Source of the DNA: Sphingomonas endophytica | GTDB lineage: Bacteria; Pseudomonadota; Alphaproteobacteria; Sphingomonadales; Sphingomonadaceae | Length of the DNA: 58,696 nucleotides | Reading direction: 5' to 3' | Assembly: GCF_001476895.1 (NCBI RefSeq) | Contig: NZ_LDTB01000050.1 | Span: forward strand, 1 to 58,696 | Part shown: in pieces, positions 7,856 through 16,264 of the stretch | Layout of the letters: each line of letters opens with the position of its first letter | Position numbering within the stretch: the stretch's first letter is position 1 | Made by a program: the position numbers and the translations under genes | Notes under the pieces: generated by a model | Told to the model about the DNA's origin: nothing | Database searches by the model: none | Seen by the model: only the letters and a program-made list of their open reading frames with translations

Positions 7856-8113
7856 TCAGGGCTGCCGGACGAACAGGCGGTCGAATGCCTGCTTGCAGCC
7901 CTGGATACCTTCTTCGGTCAGCGCGACCGACTTCGCCTTGTTGGCCGGATCGGCGATCAGCCCCTGCTCGTGAAGTCGGTCCAGCGCCGACCAGTCATAT
8001 GTCTTCCATGCGCGCCATGCCGGATCCCCAGCGCCGTCGCGGTGAAGGGTGAGGTACAGCAGCGCCAGCACGGCTTCGTCGATGCGATCGGTATCCACAG
8101 GCGGTATCGACAT
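7856..8113 (-). CDS. DUF6429 family protein
   Basis: The 85-residue product reads DTDRIDEAVLALLYLTLH near its start, then WRAWKTYDWSALDRLHEQGL and NKAKSVALTEEG. This is the characteristic pattern of DUF6429, a small winged-helix-like family widespread in Proteobacteria and often found on plasmids and islands. Its job is unknown. It lies 114 bases downstream of the relaxase on the same strand and may be read from the same transcript. Confidence 0.8.
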   Translation of the reverse strand: MSIPPVDTDRIDEAVLALLYLTLHRDGAGDPAWRAWKTYDWSALDRLHEQGLIADPANKAKSVALTEEGIQGCKQAFDRLFVRQP

Positions 8114-8227
8114 GGTCTATCCCCTCGCGATTGCCCCGATCATCTGCGCCGGTGATATCGGGCCGGTCAATCCGTCTGCCATGGGCAGAGGCGTGGCTGG
8201 CGTGACACGGTCATGGACGAGCCCCCC

Positions 8228-11215
8228 TCACCGGATATGCGGGGATGGACCCGATCGACCGGCGGCGCGCTGCACATATCGCCGGTTCTCGGCCGCCTGC
8301 GCCGTCGCCTCCGCCAATATCGCCGGCGCCAGCCGGGCCAGTTCGGCCGCCGCCACCTTGTCGGCCAGAGCCACCGCCGCGCGCCGGTTGCGCTCGCCGA
8401 CCGTGATGGCGCTGCCGGGGTGCAGATTGGCGTCATGCGCCTCCCGCCAACTGACGATGAGCGGGTGGGATGCGACGGGCGGCACGACCGAGGCGCTCTC
8501 GGCCCTGTCCGCCGCTGCGGGACGCTCGGTCTTCGGCGCCATCGACGCGGCGGGCGTTGGTGATGGTGCGGGCGACGTCATAGGCTCGATTGGCGGACGT
8601 GGAGGTTCGGTCGCGGGCGGCTGGGCGACCGGTGCCGTCCGCTTTTCCTGCGACTGGCGGATGCCCTCCAGCCGGCGCTGCGCGTCTTTCGACTGTAATG
8701 CCTCGGGGGTGACACCGAGCCAAGCCGCATCGGTATCGCGAAGGACGATGCTGTCGTCCTGCCGGTGAACCGGGATATTCGCGCGAGCGATCTCGTCGAT
8801 TGCGCGGTGAACCTGCGGCCGCGCCTGCCGCGTCGCCGCCTGCTGCTCCAGACCCTTGTCCCGGGCGTTGCGCAGCCGGCCCTGCACGTCGGGATCGGCG
8901 ATGTAATGGTGCAGCCCATCCTGAAGATCGCGCCCGTCATGCGCGAGCGTCCATTTGCCGCCGGGGTCTGCGGGGATGGTAAGGATTCCGGGCTCCGCCT
9001 TTACGGCCTCGACGAGCCTGGCGACCAACCGGTTCTGCTGATCGCGGATCCGGTCGAGCTCCTTCATCTGCGCCGCTGATGCCAAGTCGAGCATTCGGCG
9101 GTCCAGATCGTTGATCTTGAACGGTTCGGTCCGACCATCGCGCCGCGTGATACGGCGACGGAGGCGCCGAATTCGTACCAGCCAGTCGTCGACCTCGGCG
9201 CTGGCCAGGGCCTTCGCTGCAACCGGCATCTTGGCCGACGGCGCAGGTGCGGAATCCGGCTCAGCCGTCCCGGTCGTCGGCGGCGCGGAATCTTCCACCG
9301 TCTGGTGCTGGCCGGTTTCCTTTTTCGGGGCTGCAGGGATCGCCGGGTGTTCGATCGCGGCGTTCTCGCGCCGCCGGATCGCTGTCTCATGCAGCATCTG
9401 GAATGTCATTTCGATCCTTTCGCGACCGATCTGGGCATGGTCCGCCAACGACTTGGCGAATGCGACGTCGGGCGCGAAGGCCTTTTCGAGGTCATCGAGA
9501 TAGGCGTGCGCGTCCCGCTCGCGTTGTATGAGCGCCTCGTACCGGGGGTGCCCCTCGGGATCCTTGCCCTTCGCCCGCAACTTGTCGGCCAGATCGTCGG
9601 CATAGCCGCGCATCTTCTCGGCGGTTTGTTCGGCGTTGCTGCGGGCCATCGGATGCTGGATCGTGAGGATCACATCGGAGGTGCGCGCTTCCGCGCGCCG
9701 CTGTGCCAGATCGCGCGCAAGATCCGCGACGAAGGTGCTTCGCGCCGGCCCTTCGACGCTTGTCCGACGCAGTTCGGCGACTCGTTCTTCGTCGGCCTTC
9801 TCGACCTCGTCGTGTCGCTTGAGCAACGCGGCCATCCGCGCCCACCAGCCCTTGTGGGCGTTTTTGACATCCATTTCGGGCCCGGCGCCACATGCCGCAA
9901 TGAACGCGAGCCGGCGAGCGAGGTGCTCCTGCGGCTCGGCCTCGATCCCCATGTCCGCATAGGAGCGCGGATCGTAGCGCCGCGGCGATCCGATCGCTTC
10001 CAGCTCCGCGTTCACCGCGGCGGCGAAGTGCGTCCGCATGTACATCGGCCAGTCCTTGTGACGGACTTCGGCGCATTTTTTCTGGCGATGCGGATAGCTC
10101 CGCCGGCGATTGCGCGATGCGGTTCGCTTCTCCTCCACGATGGCGAAATCCCATTCGCCGTCGATCCGCTCGCACGGACGGTCGTAATAGAGCAGATGGA
10201 AATGCCAGTTGCGCTCATTGTTCGCGGCGGTCGGCGCGTGGAGTGCGATGTAATAGCGCAGGCCCCGACGAGCCAATTCGCTCCCCATCGCCTTCAAGAC
10301 CCTGCCGCATCCGTCGAGATCGAGATCCGCCGGCAACTCGCCGGTGATCCGGCGCTGGACGATGCCGCCGCGGCCCTCGCGGAGGTGGACCAGTCTATCG
10401 GGATCATGCTCTTTCAACCAGCGGGCGCAATCGGCGATGTCGGCGTTCACTTGGAAGGGGTGCGTCCGGCTCTTCGAGCCGCCGTCCATTCGCCCCGCCT
10501 TCTCGACCCGATGCGCCTCTGGATCGGCCATGATCCGCTCGAGGGCGGTCTTGAGCGCTGGCGGGATGTCGGGAGTTTCCATCATGACGTGGAGCATTTG
10601 CGGATCGAACCGCTCGGCCAGGCAGATGCCGTCCGGATGGCCGCTGTCCTCATGCGCGAGCACGGTGGCGAAAAAAGCGGCGGGATCGCCCGGGATGTTG
10701 GTCTCGATCATCGCCGCGCCATCAGCGTTGCGTGCGAGAGCTTCATCGCGTGTCACATAGCCGACATGCGCGACGGCGTCATGGATCTCGACCGGGACGG
10801 CGAGCGCGACCGCGTCTTGGCGTGTTACATAACCGACATGGCCGACGGGATCGGCAGCCTCACCGTCATTGGTGCGGCATGCCCCATCCACCCCCTTGGT
10901 GACCTTCGTCAGCTTGAAGTGGAACGCTTGTCGCCCGTCCGGGGTGCACGGTCTGCCGACCGGCGGGCGGGGCCTATGAAAGCGTGCCGGCGGCAGACCG
11001 CGCGACTGACGGGCCGACCGCTCAGCCGCGACCTGACGCTTCGGCTCGTCGATCGTCCGGCGTCGCTGCAGGCCCATGACGTCGGTCTCGCGCCCGGTGA
11101 TATCGTCATTGGACATGCGCGAGCGGTATCGCGCGATGGCGGCACGTGCGCGGGCAGCTTCGTGCGAGTTCATCTCGGCCGGAGGTTCGAAGTCGAAGGC
11201 GAGCTGCGATGTCAT
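8228..11215 (-). CDS. MobA/MobL-like relaxase (mobilisation nickase)
   Basis: This large protein (995 aa from ATG 11215) carries a relaxase-type metal-binding segment, NWHFHLLYYDR at about 337-346, with an HxH and an upstream invariant-like His (RYYIALHAP). The following DPRSYADMGIEAEPQEHL segment (about 414-432) is typical of MobA/MobL proteins. Such enzymes nick oriT and stay covalently bound to the transferred strand. About 500 further residues of charged helical sequence follow, probably a coiled-coil or accessory region. The N-terminal 200 residues contain a duplicated HVGYVTR motif (about 127-133 and 150-156). The start is uncertain: ATG 11251 and internal Met codons are alternatives, and none has a strong binding site. 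No helicase motif was seen. Confidence 0.8.
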   Translation of the reverse strand: MTSQLAFDFEPPAEMNSHEAARARAAIARYRSRMSNDDITGRETDVMGLQRRRTIDEPKRQVAAERSARQSRGLPPARFHRPRPPVGRPCTPDGRQAFHFKLTKVTKGVDGACRTNDGEAADPVGHVGYVTRQDAVALAVPVEIHDAVAHVGYVTRDEALARNADGAAMIETNIPGDPAAFFATVLAHEDSGHPDGICLAERFDPQMLHVMMETPDIPPALKTALERIMADPEAHRVEKAGRMDGGSKSRTHPFQVNADIADCARWLKEHDPDRLVHLREGRGGIVQRRITGELPADLDLDGCGRVLKAMGSELARRGLRYYIALHAPTAANNERNWHFHLLYYDRPCERIDGEWDFAIVEEKRTASRNRRRSYPHRQKKCAEVRHKDWPMYMRTHFAAAVNAELEAIGSPRRYDPRSYADMGIEAEPQEHLARRLAFIAACGAGPEMDVKNAHKGWWARMAALLKRHDEVEKADEERVAELRRTSVEGPARSTFVADLARDLAQRRAEARTSDVILTIQHPMARSNAEQTAEKMRGYADDLADKLRAKGKDPEGHPRYEALIQRERDAHAYLDDLEKAFAPDVAFAKSLADHAQIGRERIEMTFQMLHETAIRRRENAAIEHPAIPAAPKKETGQHQTVEDSAPPTTGTAEPDSAPAPSAKMPVAAKALASAEVDDWLVRIRRLRRRITRRDGRTEPFKINDLDRRMLDLASAAQMKELDRIRDQQNRLVARLVEAVKAEPGILTIPADPGGKWTLAHDGRDLQDGLHHYIADPDVQGRLRNARDKGLEQQAATRQARPQVHRAIDEIARANIPVHRQDDSIVLRDTDAAWLGVTPEALQSKDAQRRLEGIRQSQEKRTAPVAQPPATEPPRPPIEPMTSPAPSPTPAASMAPKTERPAAADRAESASVVPPVASHPLIVSWREAHDANLHPGSAITVGERNRRAAVALADKVAAAELARLAPAILAEATAQAAENRRYVQRAAGRSGPSPHIR

Positions 11216-11375
11216 GGTCTGTAGTGTCCACCGGATACAATCAACGCACAATAGAAATTGTGCATGACATCTGTCTCCACGGTTTATAGGATGAACCGGG
11301 AAGATTTACGGCTTATTGCCGCCACCGTCGATGCCGACGGTGATTATCGCGAAGCGACCGCTCGCCAGAGCTTCC

Positions 11376-11622
11376 CCTTTATCGGATGCGCCGCATACCC
11401 GATAAAGGACTTGCGCAACTTGAATCGTTCGGGTCTGTCTTCCCGAATAATGGGGTTGGAATTCGGCTCAATCCGAGTTTCTGGGGAAACGCGGATGACG
11501 CTTTGGCAAGGATCGTAGAGGAATCCTTGCCGAACGACATCTGGTGAGGCCGCCACGCGCCAATGGCAGGTTTCGGGACACTCGTTGGTACGAATGGCAA
11601 GGTTCGGTTTACGATCCTTGCC
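11376..11622. repeat. Inverted-repeat cluster upstream of relaxase, oriT candidate
   Basis: The 458-base gap before the next gene contains a run of hairpins. They are CCTTTATCGG 11376-11385 with its complement 11399-11408 (loop itself pairs ATGC/GCAT), TTCGGG/CCCGAA 11428-11447, GGCAAGGAT 11505-11513 with 11523-11531, and GGCAAGG 11596-11602 with 11616-11622. The last two share the same arm sequence. Clustered hairpins next to the relaxase start are where oriT normally lies. A nic site cannot be assigned by eye. Alternatives are a recombination site or an iteron origin. Confidence 0.5.
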
Positions 11623-11673
11623 TACAGTCGCGGCGCAGGCCGCCATGGCGATGCCGACGATGCGGGGACCCGA

Positions 11674-12897
11674 ATGCCGGATGACGACGCGCCCCTTTGG
11701 CGATTTGCGCCCGACACGCTGCTGAAGGCGCTGGTCCTCGCATGCGAGGAGCACGGCGATCGGCTGGAGGCCAAGATCGACGCGCTGATCCAGCGGGGCG
11801 ATCGTAAATCCGTGCGCCAGCCTTGGGGATCGAGCACAACCGCCAAGGCGCTCAAGGACCCGACGCCGATGATCTATCAGTTGCGGGGCGAACTGGAGGC
11901 CGAACTGCCCGCGACGCTGGGCAAGCTGCTGCGTCTGGCGCAGCTGGAGCAGCAGCGGCAGTATATCGAGCGGCCGGAGAAGGGCAGTTCACCGGCGGCG
12001 GAGCTTGCGACCGACCTGCCGGCGAGGATCAAGGCGGCGCTCGCCCGCGAGCGCAAGGCGGACATACCGGCGGCCGCGCTTTTCCATGCTGCATTCACGC
12101 AAGCGCGTGACGCGGGGTTGGTCGAGCATGACGATGCACCTGCACCGCCGATGGCTGACGAGGCCGGCGGAGCGCCTGGCGCGCTGACGACGGGGTTCGT
12201 TCTGCCGCCGGCCGATTTCGAAAGGTCCGGTCGGCCAATCCCGCGCCCGTATTGGGATGCGGTCCGGGTCTACCCCTTCCACTGCCCGCTCGATCTGCCC
12301 GTCGGCGGCGGGACGGAATTCGAGTGGGAGGACCATCCCATGCCGCGATATGCGAACTACGATGAGATGGTCGCGCAGAACGCGAAATTCGCCTTCTGGG
12401 CGAACGAGGCGCGGCAGCGGTTCACCAACCTCTCGATGCATGTCCGGATGATGCGGGACACGCCGCGCGATGCCGACGAGGAGACGTGGCAATGGGCCGA
12501 CCGCGCCTATGCACGGATCGTTGCCCAGACCGGCGCGGACATGCCGGACCACAACCTGTCGCGGCTGATCGACCGGGATTACGACATCCTTCAGGACGAC
12601 GAACGCTGCCGCATCTGGTGGCACTGGGCGGAGCCGCATTGGGCGATCACGGGCTACCTGTCTCAATGCCACGACTACCACCTGGCGGACGATCCGTTCG
12701 ACGACGACCTCATCAACGGCTGGCTGTTCCTGCTGGTCGGCCGGCACGTCACAGACGAATGGCTGCAGCCCGCATGGCTGCGGGCGCGCCTGTTCGACTG
12801 GCGCGCACTCCCGTTGTTCGCCGCGCCCGTGCCAGCGGTTCGGTACCTCGTGCCCCGCGCGACTCTGATCGACCCCATCACGGAACCAGCCAGTTAG
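11674..12897 (+). CDS. Hypothetical protein, about 407 aa
   Basis: The family is not recognised. ATG 11674 has GGGGA five bases upstream; an in-frame ATG at 11563 would run through the hairpin cluster and was not chosen. The N-terminal third is helical and charged (TLLKALVLACEEHGDRLEAKIDALI, about 12-36). The C-terminal half is rich in Trp, Asp and His (CRIWWHWAEPHWAITGYL, CHDYHLADDPFDDDLINGW) and looks like a compact globular domain with a possible acidic/histidine site. There is no signal peptide or membrane segment. It lies between the candidate oriT and the haem-receptor genes, transcribed away from the relaxase. Its role may be in element maintenance but is unknown. Confidence 0.65.
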   Translation: MPDDDAPLWRFAPDTLLKALVLACEEHGDRLEAKIDALIQRGDRKSVRQPWGSSTTAKALKDPTPMIYQLRGELEAELPATLGKLLRLAQLEQQRQYIERPEKGSSPAAELATDLPARIKAALARERKADIPAAALFHAAFTQARDAGLVEHDDAPAPPMADEAGGAPGALTTGFVLPPADFERSGRPIPRPYWDAVRVYPFHCPLDLPVGGGTEFEWEDHPMPRYANYDEMVAQNAKFAFWANEARQRFTNLSMHVRMMRDTPRDADEETWQWADRAYARIVAQTGADMPDHNLSRLIDRDYDILQDDERCRIWWHWAEPHWAITGYLSQCHDYHLADDPFDDDLINGWLFLLVGRHVTDEWLQPAWLRARLFDWRALPLFAAPVPAVRYLVPRATLIDPITEPAS

Positions 12898-12902
12898 GGT
12901 AA

Positions 12903-12966
12903 TGCGACGCATTCGCAATTTCTAATTGCCGATCCGTAAGTACCTCTTTATTGCGACTGATAGTCG
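12903..12966 (+). promoter_or_regulatory. Fur-box-like palindromes before the haem receptor
   Basis: TGCGA-CGCAT-TCGCA (12903-12917) is a near-perfect palindrome of the type bound by alphaproteobacterial Fur. A second one, CGACT-GAT-AGTCG (12954-12966), lies 20 bases before the receptor start. Iron-dependent repression of the receptor gene is therefore likely, but the sites are read by eye. Confidence 0.5.
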
Positions 12967-12986
12967 ATAGCTAATAAGGGGTGGTC

Positions 12987-15161
12987 ATGCTTCGGGCACT
13001 TGCGGCGCTGGCAGCGCTTGGAGATCCGGCGAATGGGGGTGAAGAGCCGAGCGAGCAGCGCGATATCGTCGTGACCGCGACACGGGCGCCGATTGAGGCG
13101 CAGGACGCGCCGGTCACCGTCTCGGTCAAGGACGCGGACGAGATCGCCGACGAACTGGCCACCGACATCAAGGACCTGGTCCGCTTCGAGCCCGGCATCA
13201 GCGTGCGGCGCGCACCGACCCGGTTCGGCGCGGCGATGGGGTCGACCGGGCGCGCGGGCAATGAAGGATTTGTCGTGCGCGGCATCGGCGGGAACCGCGT
13301 GCTGATCCAGGTTGACGGGGTGCGCGTGCCCTATGGCTTCAGCTTCGGCGCGCAGGATGTCGGGCGCGGCGATTATGTCGATCTCGGCCTCATCAAGTCG
13401 GTCGAGTTCCTGCGCGGACCCGCTTCAGCGCTGTACGGCAGCGACGGGCTGGCGGGCGCGGTCAGCTTCATGACCAGCGATCCCGCCGACATTCTGGGGG
13501 CCGAGTCCTTCGGCGGATCGCTGCGGACGCAGTATAATTCGGCGGATGACGAGTTCACCCAGTCCGGCGTCGTCGCGGGACGAACGGGCGCGGTGTCGGC
13601 GATGCTGGCCTATACCCGCCGCGACTTTTCCGAGCTGAAGAACAAGGGCGATGCCGAGGGCACCGGCGTCACCCGCACCGCGCCCAATCCGCAGGACGGA
13701 CAGGCCAACGCGTTAATGGGCAAGCTGGTCTGGGACGTCGCGCCCGGCCAGCGCCTGCGCGCCACCGGCGAATATCTCGACAACCGGCTGGCAACCGACG
13801 TGCTGACCGGCATCAACGCCAGCGTGGCGGGATTGCAGGCGCGCGATACCGGCAAGCGCTGGCGCGGCGCGCTCGACTGGACCTATGACGGCATTGGTCT
13901 CGTCCAGTTCGCGCGGGCGGCGGTCTATGTTCAGGACGCCGAGAACCGCCAGTTCAGCGCCGAGGATCGCCGCACGTTGGCCGACCGCACCCGGCTCAAC
14001 ACGCTGGAGAACCGGGTCTATGGCGGCTCGGGCGAGGTGCGGCTGGGCTTTACGACCGGCGGCATCACCCATCGCCTCGTGACCGGCGCCGATATCAGCG
14101 TGCTACGCCAGCGGGGGGTACGCGACGGGACGGTCCCCCCGGCGGGAGAAACCTTTCCGACACGCGCCTTTCCGAGCACCGACTTCACGCTGGCGGGCGC
14201 GTTCGTCGGCGACGAGATCGGCATCGGCCCGCTGACCCTGCACCCGGCATTGCGCTATGACTGGTATCGCCTGTCGCCGGACAAGGATCCGCTGTTGCCG
14301 CAATTCACCGGCGCGGGCCAATCCGCCGACCGGGTCAGTCCGCGCATCGGCGCGGTGCTCGCGCTCGCCCCGACCGTGCGGCTGTTCGCCAGCTATGCCC
14401 GCGGTTTCCGCGCGCCGGAGCCGGGGCAGATCAACCAGTTCTTCTCCAACCTCGCCTTCGGCTATACCTCGGCCCCCAACCCGAACCTGCGGCCCGAAAC
14501 CAGCGAGGCGATCGAGGCGGGCCTGCGCCTGAACAGCGAAGCGGTCGACCTGTCGGCCAGTGTCTTCCGCGCCGATTATCGCGACTTCATCAGCCAGGAG
14601 GTGGTGAGCGGCGCCTTCACCCCGACCAATCCGGCTGTGTACCAGTTCATCAATCTGGACCGCGCCAAGGTGAAGGGTGCCGAGGCGCGCCTGGATGCGC
14701 GCGCGGGCAACGGCCTGACCGGACAACTCGCCATTTCCTATGCCGAGGGCGACCAGATCGCGCCCGACGGCACGGCCACGCCGCTGTCGACGGTCGATCC
14801 GTTAAAGCTGGTGATGGGCGTGGGCTGGCGCGAGCCGGGCGCCGGCCGCTTCGGTGGGCAGCTCATCATGACGCATAGCGCGCGCAAGGCGGCCCAGGAC
14901 ACGACCGGCCTGTGCTCCAGCACCTGCTTCCGGCCCGACGCCTTCACCATCCTCGACGCCACCGTCTTCGCCCGGCTGACCGATGCGCTCACATTGCGCG
15001 CAGGCGTCTTCAACCTGACTAACGCCACCTACGCATGGTGGTCCGACGTGCGCGGCCTGTCGGTGCCGCGCCCCCTGCCGACCGGCGCGGCCGATGTGCC
15101 CTCGGTCGCCTTCACCCAGCCGGGCCGCAACGCCAGCGCCTCGCTCACCTTCCGCTTCTGA
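12987..15161 (+). CDS. TonB-dependent haemoglobin/haem receptor
   Basis: The 724-residue outer-membrane receptor has a TonB-box-like RDIVVTATR near residue 27, a plug domain with GNRVLIQVDGVRVPYGF and LRGPASALYGSDGLAGAV, and a 22-strand-type barrel ending in SLTFRF. Haem receptors carry FRAP and NPNL boxes, and both are here (GFRAPEPGQ at about 474 and NPNLRPETS at about 498). It should import haem from haemoglobin-like proteins across the outer membrane using TonB. ATG 12987 fits the AAGGGG site better than the GTG at 12981. The signal peptide is unusually short, so the start may lie further upstream. It is followed after 13 bases by the DUF6607 gene. Confidence 0.85.
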   Translation: MLRALAALAALGDPANGGEEPSEQRDIVVTATRAPIEAQDAPVTVSVKDADEIADELATDIKDLVRFEPGISVRRAPTRFGAAMGSTGRAGNEGFVVRGIGGNRVLIQVDGVRVPYGFSFGAQDVGRGDYVDLGLIKSVEFLRGPASALYGSDGLAGAVSFMTSDPADILGAESFGGSLRTQYNSADDEFTQSGVVAGRTGAVSAMLAYTRRDFSELKNKGDAEGTGVTRTAPNPQDGQANALMGKLVWDVAPGQRLRATGEYLDNRLATDVLTGINASVAGLQARDTGKRWRGALDWTYDGIGLVQFARAAVYVQDAENRQFSAEDRRTLADRTRLNTLENRVYGGSGEVRLGFTTGGITHRLVTGADISVLRQRGVRDGTVPPAGETFPTRAFPSTDFTLAGAFVGDEIGIGPLTLHPALRYDWYRLSPDKDPLLPQFTGAGQSADRVSPRIGAVLALAPTVRLFASYARGFRAPEPGQINQFFSNLAFGYTSAPNPNLRPETSEAIEAGLRLNSEAVDLSASVFRADYRDFISQEVVSGAFTPTNPAVYQFINLDRAKVKGAEARLDARAGNGLTGQLAISYAEGDQIAPDGTATPLSTVDPLKLVMGVGWREPGAGRFGGQLIMTHSARKAAQDTTGLCSSTCFRPDAFTILDATVFARLTDALTLRAGVFNLTNATYAWWSDVRGLSVPRPLPTGAADVPSVAFTQPGRNASASLTFRF

Positions 15162-15174
15162 CAGGACAGATATC

Positions 15175-16149
15175 ATGAAAAACCATTCGCTGCTGCTCGT
15201 CGCGGCGCTCGCGCTGCTGCCGGTCCCCGCGCTGGCCGATGGTCCGGTCAAGCAGACCGCCGCCGAGGCGCTGGCGGCCAAAGCCGCCGACCGCGCCGAG
15301 ATCCTTGCGATGGCCGGCAACTATAAGGTGCGCTTCGACATGCAGGAGACGACGCCCTGGGTGGCAGGCTATACCCCGCTGGAGCGCAAGATCTCCGGCG
15401 GAAATGAGGTGGTGCGCGTGATCGAGGACTCGCCCGATCACATCGCGCTCCAGCACCTGCTCGTCGTTGAGCATGACGGTAAGACGCACGTCATCAAGCA
15501 TTGGCGTCAGGACTGGGATTATCAGCCCGCCCGCGTACTGGTCTATGCAGGCCAGGGGAAATGGGTGTGGGAGACGGTGCCGGAGCGGATGCGCGCCGGG
15601 CGCTGGTCGCAGACCGTCTATCAGGTCGACGACAGCCCGCGTTATGCGGGTTGGGGCCAGTTCGAGACGCAGGCGGGCGTCCGCCGCTGGCGGTCGAATT
15701 GGACGTGGCGCCCGCTGGCGCGCCGCGATGCGGTGCGCCATCCGGTCTACGACCGCTATTATTCGATCAACCGCCACCAGCCGACGCCGACCGGCTGGAT
15801 CCATTGGCAGGACAATACCAAGATGGCGTTGAGGGACGGCAAGCCCGTGCCCATCGTCCAGGAGTCGGTACTCAACACCTATGAGCGGTTCGACGGCTAT
15901 GACGTGAAGGCTGCCGAGGACTATTGGACCAAGACCAAGGATTATTGGGCTGCCGTGCGGGCCGCCTGGACCCGCATCGCCGACACCAAGGGCGGTATCG
16001 CGATCCCGGAGGAAGCGGAAACCGGCACCGTAATCAGCGCCCGCCTGCTGGCGATCGCCGACGATATTCAGGCGGGCAAGATCACCACCGCTGCCGGATC
16101 GGCAGAGGCGCAAGCCCTGATCGATGGGCGTACTGCCCCGATCGGGTGA
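15175..16149 (+). CDS. DUF6607 family exported protein
   Basis: The 324-residue protein has a clear signal peptide (KNHSLLLVAALALLPVPALA). The mature domain contains the motif HVIKHWRQDWDYQP, then WSQTVYQVDDSPRYAGWG and RYYSINRHQPTPTGWIHWQDN, all features I associate with DUF6607. Genes of this family often lie beside TonB haem/haemin receptors, as here, and a role in haem handling in the periplasm has been guessed from that. No catalytic motif is known. The 13-base gap to the receptor gene implies co-transcription and shared iron control. Confidence 0.8.
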   Translation: MKNHSLLLVAALALLPVPALADGPVKQTAAEALAAKAADRAEILAMAGNYKVRFDMQETTPWVAGYTPLERKISGGNEVVRVIEDSPDHIALQHLLVVEHDGKTHVIKHWRQDWDYQPARVLVYAGQGKWVWETVPERMRAGRWSQTVYQVDDSPRYAGWGQFETQAGVRRWRSNWTWRPLARRDAVRHPVYDRYYSINRHQPTPTGWIHWQDNTKMALRDGKPVPIVQESVLNTYERFDGYDVKAAEDYWTKTKDYWAAVRAAWTRIADTKGGIAIPEEAETGTVISARLLAIADDIQAGKITTAAGSAEAQALIDGRTAPIG

Positions 16150-16194
16150 CGGGCACGCCTGATCGCCCGCTGTAACCCGCGGTCGCTCTGATGC

Positions 16195-16233
16195 GGCGTG
16201 GCATCGCGATCGTGCGGATCGTGATGCCACGCC
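16195..16233. terminator. Bidirectional 11-bp hairpin
   Basis: GGCGTGGCATC (16195-16205) pairs perfectly with 16223-16233. It lies between the end of the DUF6607 gene and the end of the convergent integrase gene. No clear U tract follows on either strand, so efficiency is uncertain. Confidence 0.6.
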
Positions 16234-16264
16234 GTCATGGGAAGCGGCGCCGACGCGTCTACCG

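Noticed and set aside
9305..11224. Plus-strand frame of 639 codons opposite the relaxase
   Set aside because: The minus strand has relaxase motifs over the same bases; the plus product shows no family pattern.
11258..11518. 86-codon plus-strand frame upstream of 11674
   Set aside because: It runs through the hairpin cluster, has no family features and no good ribosome binding site; the hairpins explain the sequence better.
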